Assembly: GCA_944380515.1 (NCBI GenBank)
Contig: CALWHT010000051.1
Span: forward strand, 1 to 64,000
DNA: 64,000 nt
Direction: 5' to 3'
Source: an uncultured Roseburia sp.
GTDB lineage: Bacteria > Bacillota > Clostridia > Lachnospirales > Lachnospiraceae
The notes below the pieces were generated by a model. The model did not search any database and had not been told where the DNA came from. It saw only the letters and a list, made by a program, of their open reading frames with translations. The number at the start of each line of letters is the position of its first letter. Within the stretch, counting starts at the first letter, position 1. This document shows, one piece after another, positions 32,447-41,223 of this stretch. A program made the translations under genes and the position numbers.

Positions 32447-34558
32447 ATGAGCTTTAGAAGGCATAAACAGGAGCGGGGAGTCGGGCTTCAGCCGTTGGAT
32501 GAGATTTGCGGTTACAAGGTTCGACCGGGCTTTTACAACAGGGATGGAGCGACAGCCACCACGCGCGGCGTCAGCTTTACAATCCATTCCTTTGGCGCGA
32601 CGGGCTGTTCGGTACTGCTGTTTCGCCCTCAGGAGTCTGAGCCGTTTGTCTCGCTGAAATATCCCGAGGCGTATCATATCGGAAATACCTATTCCATGTT
32701 TGTATTTGGGCTTAAAATAGAAGAATTTGAGTACGCATTCGAGCTGGAGGGCCCTTATGACAAGGAAAAGGGACTTTTGTTCGATAAAAATAATATTTTA
32801 TTAGACCCTTATGCGCGGGCGGTAACGGGACAGCGCAACTGGGGAGAGCGCCCCGAAGGGGGGAAGCCCTTTGTCTATCACGCGCGGGTCGTGGAAAACA
32901 ATTTTGACTGGGGAGACATCAGACAGCCGGAGCATCCGTCCGAGGATTTGATTATTTACGAGATGCATGTGAGGGGCTTTACCAAGGACGCCTCCTCTGG
33001 AGTGACGGCGGGCGGTACCTACGAGGGACTGCGCCAGAAGATACCTTATCTGAAGGATCTTGGAATCAATGCGGTGGAGCTGATGCCTATCTTCGAGTTT
33101 GACGAGATGGAGGGAAACCGTATCGTAGACGGGCAGCAGCTCTATAATTACTGGGGATATAATACGGTATGCTTTTTTGCACCGAATACCAGTTATACAT
33201 CCGCGGTTGAGCACAACCATGAGGGGGATGAGTTAAAGGAACTGATTTATGAGCTAAAGGAAAGCGGAATCGAGGTCATTCTTGACGTTGTATTTAATCA
33301 TACGGCGGAGGGCAATGAAAACGGTCCGTGCTTTTCGTTTAAGGGAATCGACAATAATATTTACTACATTCTGACACCGGACGGTTATTATTATAATTTC
33401 AGCGGCTGCGGAAATGTCATGAACTGCAACCATCCCATGGTGCGCCGGTTTATCATAGACTGTCTGCGCTATTGGGTGACGGAGTACCGGGTAGACGGCT
33501 TCCGCTTTGACCTGGCATCCATTTTGACCAGGGATGAAAACGGTGTGCCGATGGCAGACCCGCCTCTGCTGCAGGCGATTGCCTACGATGCGATTTTGGG
33601 AAAGGTGAAGCTGATTGCGGAGGCCTGGGATGCGGGAGGCCTTTACCAGGTGGGAAGCTTTCCTTCCTGGAGCCGCTGGTCGGAATGGAACGGAAGATAT
33701 CGGGATGATATCCGACGCTTTTTAAAGGGAGACGAGGGAATGGCAGGAACTGCCATCACCAGGATTACGGGATCCAGGGACCTCTATGACCCTGCACAGC
33801 GGGGCACCGCCGCTTCCGTAAATTTTATTACCTGCCACGACGGCTTTACGCTGTATGATTTGTATGCTTATAATGTCAAGCATAACGAAAAAAACGGCTG
33901 GAATAATACAGACGGGGATAATAATGGAAATAGCTGGAATTGCGGTGTGGAAGGCGAGACGGATGACAAAGAGGTCGACGGGCTGCGCCGGCGTATGATA
34001 AAAAACGCATTTGCGACGCTTATGTGCAGCAGGGGACCTGCCATGTTTTATGCGGGGGATGAGTTCTGCAACACCCAGTTCGGCAATAATAATGCCTATT
34101 GCCAGGATAATATCATTTCCTGGCTGGATTGGACGAGGCTGGAGAAGTACCGGGAAATCCATGATTTTTTCCGTTATATGATTGCCTTTCGCAAAAAATA
34201 TGCGATTTTGAGAAAAACCACGAAGAAAGCGGTCTGCGGTCTGCCGGAAATCAGTATTCACAACGGATTCCCCTGGAATGGAGGAACTGATAATTCCAGC
34301 CGACTGATAGGCATTATGTATGCGGGAAGGGATGAGGCGGACACGCGGGATGATGTTGTTTTTTACGCGATGAACGCTTACTGGGAGACGCTTGTCATGC
34401 AGCTCCCGGAGCTTCCGAACGGATTGCAGTGGAAGGTGCGCGTAAATACATCCGTGGAATACGAAGACGGAAAAGATATGGAATCATTTACGGAATTTTA
34501 TTATAAAAAGACCGTTAAGATACCGCCGCGGACGGCGGTGATATTGACGGCGGAATAG
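32447..34558 (+). CDS. glgX: Glycogen debranching enzyme (GlgX/isoamylase type)
   Basis: A 703-residue GH13 enzyme with an N-terminal CBM48-like domain (about 1-150), then the alpha-amylase barrel. Catalytic residues can be placed: nucleophile in DGFRFDLASIL, acid/base glutamate in IAEAWDAGG and the transition-state aspartate in TCHDGFTLYD. It cleaves alpha-1,6 branches of glycogen or starch-derived glucans in the cytoplasm. The ATG at 32447 matches the usual start. A GTG at 32354 overlaps the aldolase stop (GTGA), has a strong AGGGGGAG site and would add 31 basic residues, so translation from there is possible. A weak 7-bp hairpin overlaps the stop. Confidence 0.9.
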   Translation: MSFRRHKQERGVGLQPLDEICGYKVRPGFYNRDGATATTRGVSFTIHSFGATGCSVLLFRPQESEPFVSLKYPEAYHIGNTYSMFVFGLKIEEFEYAFELEGPYDKEKGLLFDKNNILLDPYARAVTGQRNWGERPEGGKPFVYHARVVENNFDWGDIRQPEHPSEDLIIYEMHVRGFTKDASSGVTAGGTYEGLRQKIPYLKDLGINAVELMPIFEFDEMEGNRIVDGQQLYNYWGYNTVCFFAPNTSYTSAVEHNHEGDELKELIYELKESGIEVILDVVFNHTAEGNENGPCFSFKGIDNNIYYILTPDGYYYNFSGCGNVMNCNHPMVRRFIIDCLRYWVTEYRVDGFRFDLASILTRDENGVPMADPPLLQAIAYDAILGKVKLIAEAWDAGGLYQVGSFPSWSRWSEWNGRYRDDIRRFLKGDEGMAGTAITRITGSRDLYDPAQRGTAASVNFITCHDGFTLYDLYAYNVKHNEKNGWNNTDGDNNGNSWNCGVEGETDDKEVDGLRRRMIKNAFATLMCSRGPAMFYAGDEFCNTQFGNNNAYCQDNIISWLDWTRLEKYREIHDFFRYMIAFRKKYAILRKTTKKAVCGLPEISIHNGFPWNGGTDNSSRLIGIMYAGRDEADTRDDVVFYAMNAYWETLVMQLPELPNGLQWKVRVNTSVEYEDGKDMESFTEFYYKKTVKIPPRTAVILTAE

Positions 34559-34569
34559 GCGGCTGCTTT

Positions 34570-35301
34570 TTACAGAAAGCCGCCGTCCAGTACAATGACC
34601 TGACCGGTGAGGTAGTCGTTGCCCTCTGCAAGCTGCAATGCGAGCGCGGCGACCTCTTCGGGGGTTCCGAAGCGGCCGGCGGGAATCTCGTCCATCAGGG
34701 CAAGGCGTTCTTCCTCGGTAAAGCAGGCGTTCATCTGTGTGTCGATGACGCCGCAGGCAATGGCGTTTACCTGGATATTGCTCGGAGCAAGCTCCTTGGC
34801 AAGGGCCTTTGTGAACGAATTGACACCGCCCTTACATGCAGAGTAAGCAACCTCGCAGGAGGCGCCGGCTACGCCCCATACAGAGGATATATTGATGATT
34901 TTGCCGCTTTTTTGGTGAATCATGCGGGGAAGTGCCAGCTTGCAGGACAGGAAAACAGAGGTAAGGTTGACACCGACCATACGGTTCCAGTCCTCGAGGC
35001 TCATGTCGCTTAAAAGTCCGATGTGGGAAATACCGGCATTGTTGATGAGGACGTCTACACCCCCGAAACGGCTGTTTGCGGCTTCGAATAACGCTTCCAT
35101 GTCCGAAGCGGAGGAGACGTCACCGACAAACGGAAGGACGTCGACGGGGCAGCTTTGTTCCAGTTCCATTTTGAGCGCGGTGAGCTCGTCGGCGGATTTT
35201 AAGCAGGTAATGATAAGATTGTAACCGGCCCTGGCAAAGGCGTGTGCAGCGGCGCGGCCGATGCCTCTGGAGGCTCCGGTGATAAGTACGGTTTTTTTCA
35301 T
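34570..35301 (-). CDS. SDR reductase, FabG-like (3-oxoacyl-ACP reductase)
   Basis: A 243-residue short-chain dehydrogenase/reductase. The NADP-binding TGASRGIGRAAA lies near residue 7, NNAGIS near 87, the catalytic Ser in ISSVWG and Tyr-Lys in YSACKGG. The length and sequence are typical of FabG. It stands alone, away from fatty-acid genes, so it may be an auxiliary or other carbonyl reductase. It converges on glgX with only 11 nt between the stops. Confidence 0.88.
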   Translation of the reverse strand: MKKTVLITGASRGIGRAAAHAFARAGYNLIITCLKSADELTALKMELEQSCPVDVLPFVGDVSSASDMEALFEAANSRFGGVDVLINNAGISHIGLLSDMSLEDWNRMVGVNLTSVFLSCKLALPRMIHQKSGKIINISSVWGVAGASCEVAYSACKGGVNSFTKALAKELAPSNIQVNAIACGVIDTQMNACFTEEERLALMDEIPAGRFGTPEEVAALALQLAEGNDYLTGQVIVLDGGFL

Positions 35302-35379
35302 AAAAGCTCCATTTCATTTTACGTAATACTTGTTTAGGGCATATTATAGCAGTTTTTCTCGTATACTGCCACAGTGATA

Positions 35380-35388
35380 TGGTATAAT
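35380..35388 (+). promoter_or_regulatory. Extended -10 promoter of the VanW-domain gene
   Basis: TGGTATAAT (35380-35388) is an extended -10 element; no good -35 is visible. It lies 35 nt before the start codon in the divergent gap between the SDR and VanW genes. Confidence 0.5.
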
Positions 35389-35422
35389 GTAATTAGCACA
35401 GAATGATTCGGGAGGGAAGCGT

Positions 35423-36268
35423 ATGAGAAGGATAACAGGGAAAATAAAAATGTTTGCGGTGCTTGTGTGCATTTGTCTGGCGGCAGGAGGGACTGTGCCT
35501 GCTTTTGCGGCATCTGCCGGCGGTTATCGGGCGGTGTTTGATGCCGATTACTATTATCAGGCATATCCCGATTTGCAGGCGGCGTTTGGAAAGGACTCTG
35601 CGAAACTGTACCGGCATTTTGTGACGTTTGGAATTAAGGAAGGGCGTTCCGGCTGCGCGGATTTTAATATTGACGTATACCGGGCGAATAATCCCGATTT
35701 GGTAAAAGCCTTCGGCGGGGATTTGGAAGCATATTGTAATCATTATGCGGTATACGGAAAAGCGGAGGGACGCATCGCCTCGGACGGGACGCAGCCGGCG
35801 GCGTCGTCAAAACAGGAAACCGCGGGCACTGTCGTCTCAAGCTATACGACCTATTATGAAACGGGCGTTCCGAGAGCGTTAAATATCCAGGTGGCGGTAT
35901 CCCGGCTGAACGGAACGGTAGTGCAGCCCGGCACCGAATTTTCCTTCAGCGGTACCATTCTTCCGAGAACTACGGCCAACGGTTATGTACCGGGTCCCGC
36001 TTACTCAAACGGAGAAGTCATTCAAAGTGTCGGCGGCGGGATTTGTCAGGTGTCGTCCACACTCTACGCCGCTATGCTCACCGGTTCCGTTCCGGCGAGC
36101 GAGCGCCATGCACATTCCATGCCGGTACCGTACCTGCCCGAAGGAATGGATGCGACGATTTCCGGCAACTGGCTGGATTTGAAGTTTGTCAATCAGCAGG
36201 CGTACCCCATACTCATTCAGGCGTCCGCGTCCGGCGGGGCCCTGACGGTTACCCTGCTGCGTCTGTGA
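35423..36268 (+). CDS. Secreted VanW-domain protein with two 37-residue repeats
   Basis: A 281-residue protein. A signal peptide (residues 1 to about 30, ending VPAFAASA) is followed by two tandem repeats of about 37 residues (starting FDADYYYQAYPDLQAAFGKD and FNIDVYRANNPDLVKAFGGD, both ending G-x-x-E-G-R). A VanW domain (about 145-281) contains GTEFSFSG, GGGICQVSSTLYAA and a final strand pair. VanW domains occur in glycopeptide-resistance clusters and in many cell-wall proteins of clostridia; their role is unknown, possibly peptidoglycan binding or modification. The repeats resemble a module common in clostridial surface proteins. No resistance genes are nearby. Confidence 0.88.
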   Translation: MRRITGKIKMFAVLVCICLAAGGTVPAFAASAGGYRAVFDADYYYQAYPDLQAAFGKDSAKLYRHFVTFGIKEGRSGCADFNIDVYRANNPDLVKAFGGDLEAYCNHYAVYGKAEGRIASDGTQPAASSKQETAGTVVSSYTTYYETGVPRALNIQVAVSRLNGTVVQPGTEFSFSGTILPRTTANGYVPGPAYSNGEVIQSVGGGICQVSSTLYAAMLTGSVPASERHAHSMPVPYLPEGMDATISGNWLDLKFVNQQAYPILIQASASGGALTVTLLRL

Positions 36269-36272
36269 AATT

Positions 36273-36396
36273 GCAACAGTTCAGCCCGCACCATTCGCAG
36301 CTGCCTTTGCTCATAATCGGGCGTCATGTCTCACATGCCGGTCAAATTCATGCAGGCATGATTTGCCAGTCATATGAGACATGGCTGAACTGTTAC
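36273..36396. repeat. Palindromic MITE-like element, copy 2
   Basis: A 124-bp relative of 31378-31542 with the same ends (GCAACAGTTCAGCC and GGCTGAACTGTTAC; one mismatch). Shared blocks include CATTCGCA, TTTGCTCATAATCGGGCG and TTCATGCAGGCATGATTTGCC. Its middle stem is CATGTCTCA (36325-36333) with TGAGACATG (36375-36383), where copy 1 has CATAAGCTG with CAGCTTATG: different sequence, same pairing. A 32-nt piece present in copy 1 is missing. No clean target duplication is visible. It lies immediately after the VanW stop. Confidence 0.75.
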
Positions 36397-36452
36397 AAAA
36401 AAATTGTAAAAAAATGAAATTAGGGCTGGACAGAACCAGATATGTATGATAT

Positions 36453-36458
36453 TATAAT
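36453..36458 (+). promoter_or_regulatory. -10 element upstream of tRNA-Pro
   Basis: TATAAT lies 33 nt before the tRNA. The best -35 candidate (TGGACA at 36427) would need a long 20-nt spacer, so only the -10 is reasonably supported. Confidence 0.45.
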
Positions 36459-36491
36459 TGAGCGCGATTTAAGGTCGTGCTTTTCATAAGA

Positions 36492-36565
36492 CGGCGCGTG
36501 GCTCAGCTTGGTAGAGCGCTGCGTTCGGGACGCAGAGGTCGCAGGTTCAAATCCTGTCGCGCCGA
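36492..36565 (+). tRNA. tRNA-Pro, anticodon CGG
   Basis: A complete cloverleaf of 74 nt. The acceptor arms CGGCGCG and CGCGCCG pair with A as discriminator, the D-arm contains GGCTCAGCTTGGTAGAGC, the anticodon stem CTGCG/CGCAG encloses TTCGGGA (anticodon CGG), and the T-arm GCAGG/CCTGT encloses TTCAAAT. CCA is not encoded. It reads CCG proline codons. A terminator follows directly. Confidence 0.95.
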
Positions 36566-36575
36566 CTATCCGCAG

Positions 36576-36617
36576 ATACCGGAACACTTGAGAAGTCAGT
36601 AGTTCCGGTATTTTTTT
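36576..36617 (+). terminator. Terminator of the tRNA-Pro transcript
   Basis: A perfect 10-bp stem ATACCGGAAC/GTTCCGGTAT (36576-36585 and 36602-36611) is followed by seven T. Confidence 0.9.
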
Positions 36618-36730
36618 GTTTTGAAACGACAGCGGGAATTTACCGCAAAACTGCCGAAACCGCTTGCCAAAGAGAGTGTGTGAGTGTATAATTGCAATGA
36701 TAATCTACTTGTTCGAAATGGAGGAAGCCA

Positions 36731-37429
36731 ATGGGAAGAGACGTTATCATTGCATGTGATTTCAACAGCAAAGAAGAAGTAATCGCATTTCTTGGGGAGT
36801 TTCAGGAGGAGAAACCGTTTGTAAAAATCGGAATGGAGCTTTTTTATGCGGAGGGACCGGAAATTGTCCGCACAATTAAGAAAATGGGCCATAAAATTTT
36901 CCTGGATTTGAAATTGCACGACATACCAAATACCGTGAAAAAGGCCATGAGTGTGTTGTCCGGGCTGGATGTGGATATGTGCAACGTCCACGCGGCCGGA
37001 ACAAAGGCAATGATGCAGGGTGCAGTCGAAGGGCTGACACGGGCAGACGGGACAAGACCGCTTTTGATTGCGGTGACGCAGCTTACCTCCACCAGTGAGG
37101 AAACCATGCAGCAGGAGCTGTGGATTGACCGTCCAATCGACGAAACGGTGATGCATTACGCAAAAAATACGATGGAGGCCGGGCTTGACGGCGTGGTATG
37201 CTCTCCCCTTGAGGCCGGAAAGGTGCATGAGGTCTGTGGGGCCGGCTTTTTGACCGTAACCCCGGGTGTGCGTTTTGCCGACGGGGATGTCGGCGACCAG
37301 AAGCGCGTGACGACGCCGGCGCGGGCAAAGGAGCTTGGTTCGGACTATATTGTTGTGGGCAGGCCGATTACACAGGCGGAGGACCCGGTTGCAGCCTACA
37401 GAAGGTGTGTTGCCGAATTTGTAGGCTGA
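36731..37429 (+). CDS. pyrF: Orotidine 5'-phosphate decarboxylase
   Basis: A 232-residue TIM-barrel enzyme that makes UMP from OMP in pyrimidine synthesis. The active-site signature [13 protein letters not shown] (about residues 57-69) holds the catalytic Asp-Lys-x-x-Asp set; [15 protein letters not shown] and IVVGRPIT give the phosphate-binding loop. AATGGAGG precedes the ATG. It stands alone with its own terminator, not in a pyr operon. Confidence 0.95.
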   Translation: MGRDVIIACDFNSKEEVIAFLGEFQEEKPFVKIGMELFYAEGPEIVRTIKKMGHKIFLDLKLHDIPNTVKKAMSVLSGLDVDMCNVHAAGTKAMMQGAVEGLTRADGTRPLLIAVTQLTSTSEETMQQELWIDRPIDETVMHYAKNTMEAGLDGVVCSPLEAGKVHEVCGAGFLTVTPGVRFADGDVGDQKRVTTPARAKELGSDYIVVGRPITQAEDPVAAYRRCVAEFVG

Positions 37430-37453
37430 GCGGAGTCTGGCTTCACACGGAGG

Positions 37454-37486
37454 AAAAGAGAAAGATAACATCTTTCTCTTTTTTCC
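37454..37486 (+). terminator. Terminator after pyrF
   Basis: A 12-bp stem AAAAGAGAAAGA/TCTTTCTCTTTT with a 5-nt loop is continued by more T. It lies just upstream of the next gene. Confidence 0.8.
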
Positions 37487-37510
37487 TTACAGGGAAATTT
37501 GGAGGAAAAA

Positions 37511-38245
37511 ATGCGGGAAAAAGGAATCAGCGGCAGCACGTTAAAAATGATTGCCGTCGTTACAATGTTAATCGACCATACTGCGGCGGTGCTGCTGGCC
37601 CGGATATTGCTGGCCGACGGCACGGCGCTACACGAGGGTATGTTATTGGTATATAATATCATGCGGATGATTGGGCGGATCGCTTTTCCAATCTTTTGCT
37701 TCTTGCTGGTCGAGGGTTTTCTCCACACAAGGGCGCCGCGGAAATATGCGCTGCGTTTGGGGCTGTTTGCGCTGATTTCCGAGATACCGTTTGATTTGGC
37801 GTTTCACGCGGAGCTGTTGGAGGGCAGTTACCAGAATGTATTTTTTACGCTTTGGATTGGGCTGCTCACCATGATGGGATTTGCGGCGATCGAGCGTCAC
37901 GCGGAGTGGAAAATGGGATTGCGAACCGTATTGTATGCCGCGGCGGTTTGTGCCGGTATGGCTGCGGCGGAGCTGTTCGGGTGTGATTATGGCGCGCTGG
38001 GTGTGATGTGCATACTGATACTCTACCTGTTTCGAAGAGACAGAAAGCAGCAGATACTGGCAGGCTGCCTCGCGTTTGTCTGGTGGGAATGGCCGGCGGT
38101 TTTCGCGTTTCTTCCCGTGTATTTCTATAACGGAAAACGAGGATGGAGGTTAAAGTATCTCTTTTATATATTTTATCCCGCGCATCTTCTGGTTTTGTAT
38201 GGAATTGCCTGTGCGATAGGATACGGGGCTGTCAGTGTGGTTTAG
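37511..38245 (+). CDS. TraX-family membrane protein
   Basis: A 244-residue polytopic protein of the TraX family, with 7-8 hydrophobic segments. Family features are KMIAVVTMLIDHTAAVL at the start, GRIAFPIFCFLLVEGF (about 56-71), RLGLFALISEIPFDLAF and a final YIFYPAHLLVLYG. TraX of the F plasmid acetylates pilin, but chromosomal clostridial members are common and their substrates unknown; the fold relates to membrane acyltransferases. The ATG at 37511 has GGAGG 5 nt upstream; the TTG at 37499 overlaps that site and is unlikely. The AI-2E family gene follows after 12 nt. Confidence 0.88.
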   Translation: MREKGISGSTLKMIAVVTMLIDHTAAVLLARILLADGTALHEGMLLVYNIMRMIGRIAFPIFCFLLVEGFLHTRAPRKYALRLGLFALISEIPFDLAFHAELLEGSYQNVFFTLWIGLLTMMGFAAIERHAEWKMGLRTVLYAAAVCAGMAAAELFGCDYGALGVMCILILYLFRRDRKQQILAGCLAFVWWEWPAVFAFLPVYFYNGKRGWRLKYLFYIFYPAHLLVLYGIACAIGYGAVSVV

Positions 38246-38257
38246 GAAAGGAGACTT

Positions 38258-39397
38258 ATGGAGATTTCAAAGCAGACCAAGAAAAACCTGATGGAGGTAA
38301 TTGCGTTTGCAATTCTTTTGTACTGCGGGCTGGAGCACTTTGATGTGATCGTTTCGGCCGTACGCTTTGTGGTAGGAATCGTGACGCCGTTTATTGTGGG
38401 CGGGATTATCGCGTTTATTTTTAATGTGCCGATGAAACGAATTGAGAAGCATTTATTCCGGAAAAACGAAAAGCTGGCAAAATTCCGAAGGCCGGCGGCT
38501 TATTTGCTGACGCTGCTGTGTGTTATCGGAGTCATTGTGCTGGCAATGTTTGTGGTGATTCCGGAGTTGGGAAGAACCATCAGCACTCTGATTGCTCAGA
38601 TTCCCGTGGCGCTGGACGCCGTATCGAAATGGCTTTCCGGGCTGCCGGAGCAGTATCCGGTACTGGAGCCGGCCATGGAGGAAATCAATATTGACTGGTC
38701 TTCCGTGTCCTCCTCGATTGTATCGTTTTTACAGGGCATCCTGTCGGGCCTGCTCAGCTCCGGTGTCGGTTTGTTTTCCGGAATCGTGAGCGGGGTGGCG
38801 ACCTTCGTGATAGCCTTTACGTTCTCCATTTATGTACTGTTTCAGAAAGAGCGTCTCGGAAGGCAGCTGCGTCAGGTGATGCGTGCATTGCTGCCGGAGA
38901 AGGTAACCAAATGGATCCTTGAAGTTACAGCCCTCTCAAATCAGACGTTTTCCAGCTTTTTGTCGGGACAGTGTGTCGAGGCCATTATTTTGGGAACCTT
39001 ATTTGTCATAGCAATGACGATTTTCCGGATGCCTTATGCGATGCTGACCGGAATTATCATTGCGATTACCGCGTTGATACCGATTTTCGGCGCGTTTATC
39101 GGCTGTGTGGTGGGAATGCTTCTGATTGTCATGGTCAATCCGATTCAGGCAATCTGGTTCCTGATTTTGTTTTTGGTGCTGCAGCAGCTGGAGGGAAATC
39201 TCATTTATCCGCATGTCGTAGGGAACTCTGTTGGCCTGCCTTCTATCTGGGTGCTGGTCGCAGTGACTGTCGGCGGAAATATGTTCGGGATTGCGGGCAT
39301 TTTATTGTTTATTCCGCTTTGTTCCGTAATTTATACCCTTTTCCGCAGATTTATCAGAAAAAGATTAAAAAGCAAAGGTGTCGATGCCAGGGTCTGA
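38258..39397 (+). CDS. AI-2E family transporter (YdiK/PerM type)
   Basis: A 379-residue membrane protein of the AI-2E exporter-like family. It has about 7-8 helices in the usual arrangement: two near the N-terminus, one at about 90, a soluble middle, and a C-terminal bundle with GTLFVIAMTIFRMPYAMLTG and LIPIFGAFIGCVVG, then a final loop with LEGNLIYPHVVGNSVGLPS. Members export varied small solutes or work as sodium/proton antiporters; autoinducer export is only one proposed role. AAAGGAG precedes the ATG. Confidence 0.9.
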   Translation: MEISKQTKKNLMEVIAFAILLYCGLEHFDVIVSAVRFVVGIVTPFIVGGIIAFIFNVPMKRIEKHLFRKNEKLAKFRRPAAYLLTLLCVIGVIVLAMFVVIPELGRTISTLIAQIPVALDAVSKWLSGLPEQYPVLEPAMEEINIDWSSVSSSIVSFLQGILSGLLSSGVGLFSGIVSGVATFVIAFTFSIYVLFQKERLGRQLRQVMRALLPEKVTKWILEVTALSNQTFSSFLSGQCVEAIILGTLFVIAMTIFRMPYAMLTGIIIAITALIPIFGAFIGCVVGMLLIVMVNPIQAIWFLILFLVLQQLEGNLIYPHVVGNSVGLPSIWVLVAVTVGGNMFGIAGILLFIPLCSVIYTLFRRFIRKRLKSKGVDARV

Positions 39398-39422
39398 CAT
39401 ACGCAGAGGGGGTCAGAACAGG

Positions 39423-39468
39423 AAAAAGGACTTTAGAAAACAGGGAATGCCTTTCTAAAGTCCTTTTT
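39423..39468 (+). terminator. Terminator after the AI-2E family gene
   Basis: A 17-bp stem AAAAAGGACTTTAGAAA/TTTCTAAAGTCCTTTTT has its own A/T ends and could work in both directions. Between it and 39761 I see no gene, only a -10 (TATAAT at 39713-39718) that probably serves the thiamine operon. Confidence 0.9.
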
Positions 39469-39761
39469 GCGTGATAAAAATTGTGGTGTAAAGTGATAGC
39501 CTTTATGTAAACCCGTCAGGCAAATGCCCTCCGGGAGAGTTTTTAGTCGGAACTGACAGAACCCCAACACCCCCGTCGAAACTCAACAGCTCCTTTTGGT
39601 AATTCTAATACTACGGGATAAATGTGACGGTTTCTTGACTGGAAAATGAAGAAAATCTTAAAAACATATAAGAAAATCATAAAGCCTGATGGTCCCGTTT
39701 GGGAAAATGCGTTATAATACGGAGAGTGCAGCAGAAAACGGACGATGCGAAAGAGGATACA

Positions 39762-40580
39762 ATGAGAGAATGTCTTGAAAATGTAAGGAAAAAACAGCCA
39801 TTGATTCACAGTATCACAAATTATGTGACAGCGAACGATGTCGCAAACGTGTTGCTGGCGTGCGGCGCAAGCCCCATTATGGCGGATGATGTGTGTGAGG
39901 CGGAGGAAATCACAGCCGGCTGTGCCGGACTCAATCTCAATCTCGGAACGCCGAATCCGCGGAAGGCGGAAGCAATGAAAAAAGCGGGGAAGCTGTCGAA
40001 TCAATTGGGGCATATCGTATTGCTTGACCCGGTGGGAGCCGGAGCGAGCAGCTTTCGGAAAGCTCTTTCGGCAGAGCTGCTAAAAGAAATCAAATTTGAC
40101 GCTGTCCGCGGCAATATCTCCGAGATCAGGGCGCTGGCGCTCGGCAGCGGAGTCGAGAGAGGCGTAGATGCGGCTTCCGGTGAGCATATAACGGAGGAAA
40201 ACCTGTCCCGGATGGTGGATTTTGTAAAGCAGTTTTCGAGGAAAACCGGGAGCGTGATTGCGGTCACCGGGGAAATTGATTTGGTGGCAGACGGGGATGT
40301 GTGCTATGTGATAAGAAACGGGAGACCCGAAATGAGTCTGGTGACAGGTACGGGCTGTCAGCTTTCCGCTATTATGACGGCATTTCTGGCGGCGAATCCC
40401 GGGAGAAGGCTTTTGGCTGCTGCTGCGGCGGTCTGTATGTATGGGGTGGCCGGGGAAACGGCGTGGAGGAATCTGAAAAACGGCGAGGGAACTGCCGCAT
40501 ACCGCAGCCGTATCATTGATGCGGTTTCTTTTATGGACGGGAAAAGCCTGGAGGAAGGAGCACGCTATGAAATTCGATAA
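39762..40580 (+). CDS. thiM: Hydroxyethylthiazole kinase
   Basis: A 272-residue ribokinase-like enzyme that phosphorylates 4-methyl-5-(2-hydroxyethyl)thiazole in thiamine salvage. Signatures are PLIHSITNYVTANDVANVLLACGASPIM (at the start; family-defining), LLDPVGAGAS, VRGNISEI and the catalytic VTGTGCQLSA. The ATG at 39762 follows AAAGAGG; an upstream in-frame start at 39699 would lie before the -10. It opens the operon thiM-thiE-HAD::thiD. I looked for a TPP riboswitch upstream and saw none. Confidence 0.95.
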   Translation: MRECLENVRKKQPLIHSITNYVTANDVANVLLACGASPIMADDVCEAEEITAGCAGLNLNLGTPNPRKAEAMKKAGKLSNQLGHIVLLDPVGAGASSFRKALSAELLKEIKFDAVRGNISEIRALALGSGVERGVDAASGEHITEENLSRMVDFVKQFSRKTGSVIAVTGEIDLVADGDVCYVIRNGRPEMSLVTGTGCQLSAIMTAFLAANPGRRLLAAAAAVCMYGVAGETAWRNLKNGEGTAAYRSRIIDAVSFMDGKSLEEGARYEIR

Positions 40581-41223
40581 AAATAATTTACTGCTCTATG
40601 CAGTGACGGACCGAAGCTGGCTTGCGGGGGAGGAATTGTCTGTTCCGGTGGAGCAGGCGCTTATGGGAGGCATTACCATGCTTCAATTCCGGGTGAAAAA
40701 GCTTACCGGGGAGGCGCTGCTTCGAGAGGCGCGGGCGCTTCAGAAATTATGCAGGGCCTACGGTGTACCTTTTGTGATAAATGATAATGTGGAGCTTGCC
40801 GCGCGGCTCGATGCGGACGGTGTGCATGTGGGACAGCAGGATATGCCGGCGCGCCAGGCGCGCAGCATATTGGGCAGCGAAAAGATTATCGGTGTGTCCG
40901 CCCACTCGGTGGAGGAGGCGCTGCGCGCGGAAGCGGACGGGGCCGATTATCTCGGCGCGGGCGCGGTTTTTGGAACCGGGACAAAGTCGGATGCAGGGAC
41001 GCTTGACCATGCGGTTTTAAGAGAAATCTGTTCCGCAGTCAAAATACCGGTCGTGGCAATCGGCGGTATCGGCTGCTCCAACATCGGGGAGCTTAAGGGT
41101 ACCGGAATCAGCGGCGTGGCTGTTGTCAGCGCAATTTTTGGCGCCCGGGATATCAAAAGCAGCGTGGCGCGTCTGCGGGCGCTGGCGAAAGAGACGGCAG
41201 GGGGAATGGAGGTTCAATCATAA
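40567..41223 (+). CDS. thiE: Thiamine phosphate synthase
   Basis: A 218-residue TIM-barrel enzyme joining HMP pyrophosphate and thiazole phosphate to thiamine monophosphate. Motifs are LLLYAVTDRSWL at the start, LQFRVKK (where many have LRxK), FVINDNVELA, DGVHVGQQDM, GVSAHSVEEA, YLGAGAVFGTGTK and VVAIGGIG. The ATG at 40567 lies inside the end of thiM (14-nt overlap), with GGAAGGAG before it. The stop overlaps the next start (TAATG). Confidence 0.95.
   Translation: MKFDKNNLLLYAVTDRSWLAGEELSVPVEQALMGGITMLQFRVKKLTGEALLREARALQKLCRAYGVPFVINDNVELAARLDADGVHVGQQDMPARQARSILGSEKIIGVSAHSVEEALRAEADGADYLGAGAVFGTGTKSDAGTLDHAVLREICSAVKIPVVAIGGIGCSNIGELKGTGISGVAVVSAIFGARDIKSSVARLRALAKETAGGMEVQS

Noticed and set aside
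39469..39761. TPP riboswitch before thiM
   Set aside because: I looked for the CTGAGA and ACCTGA-type conserved blocks and did not find them together; only a -10 element is supported.
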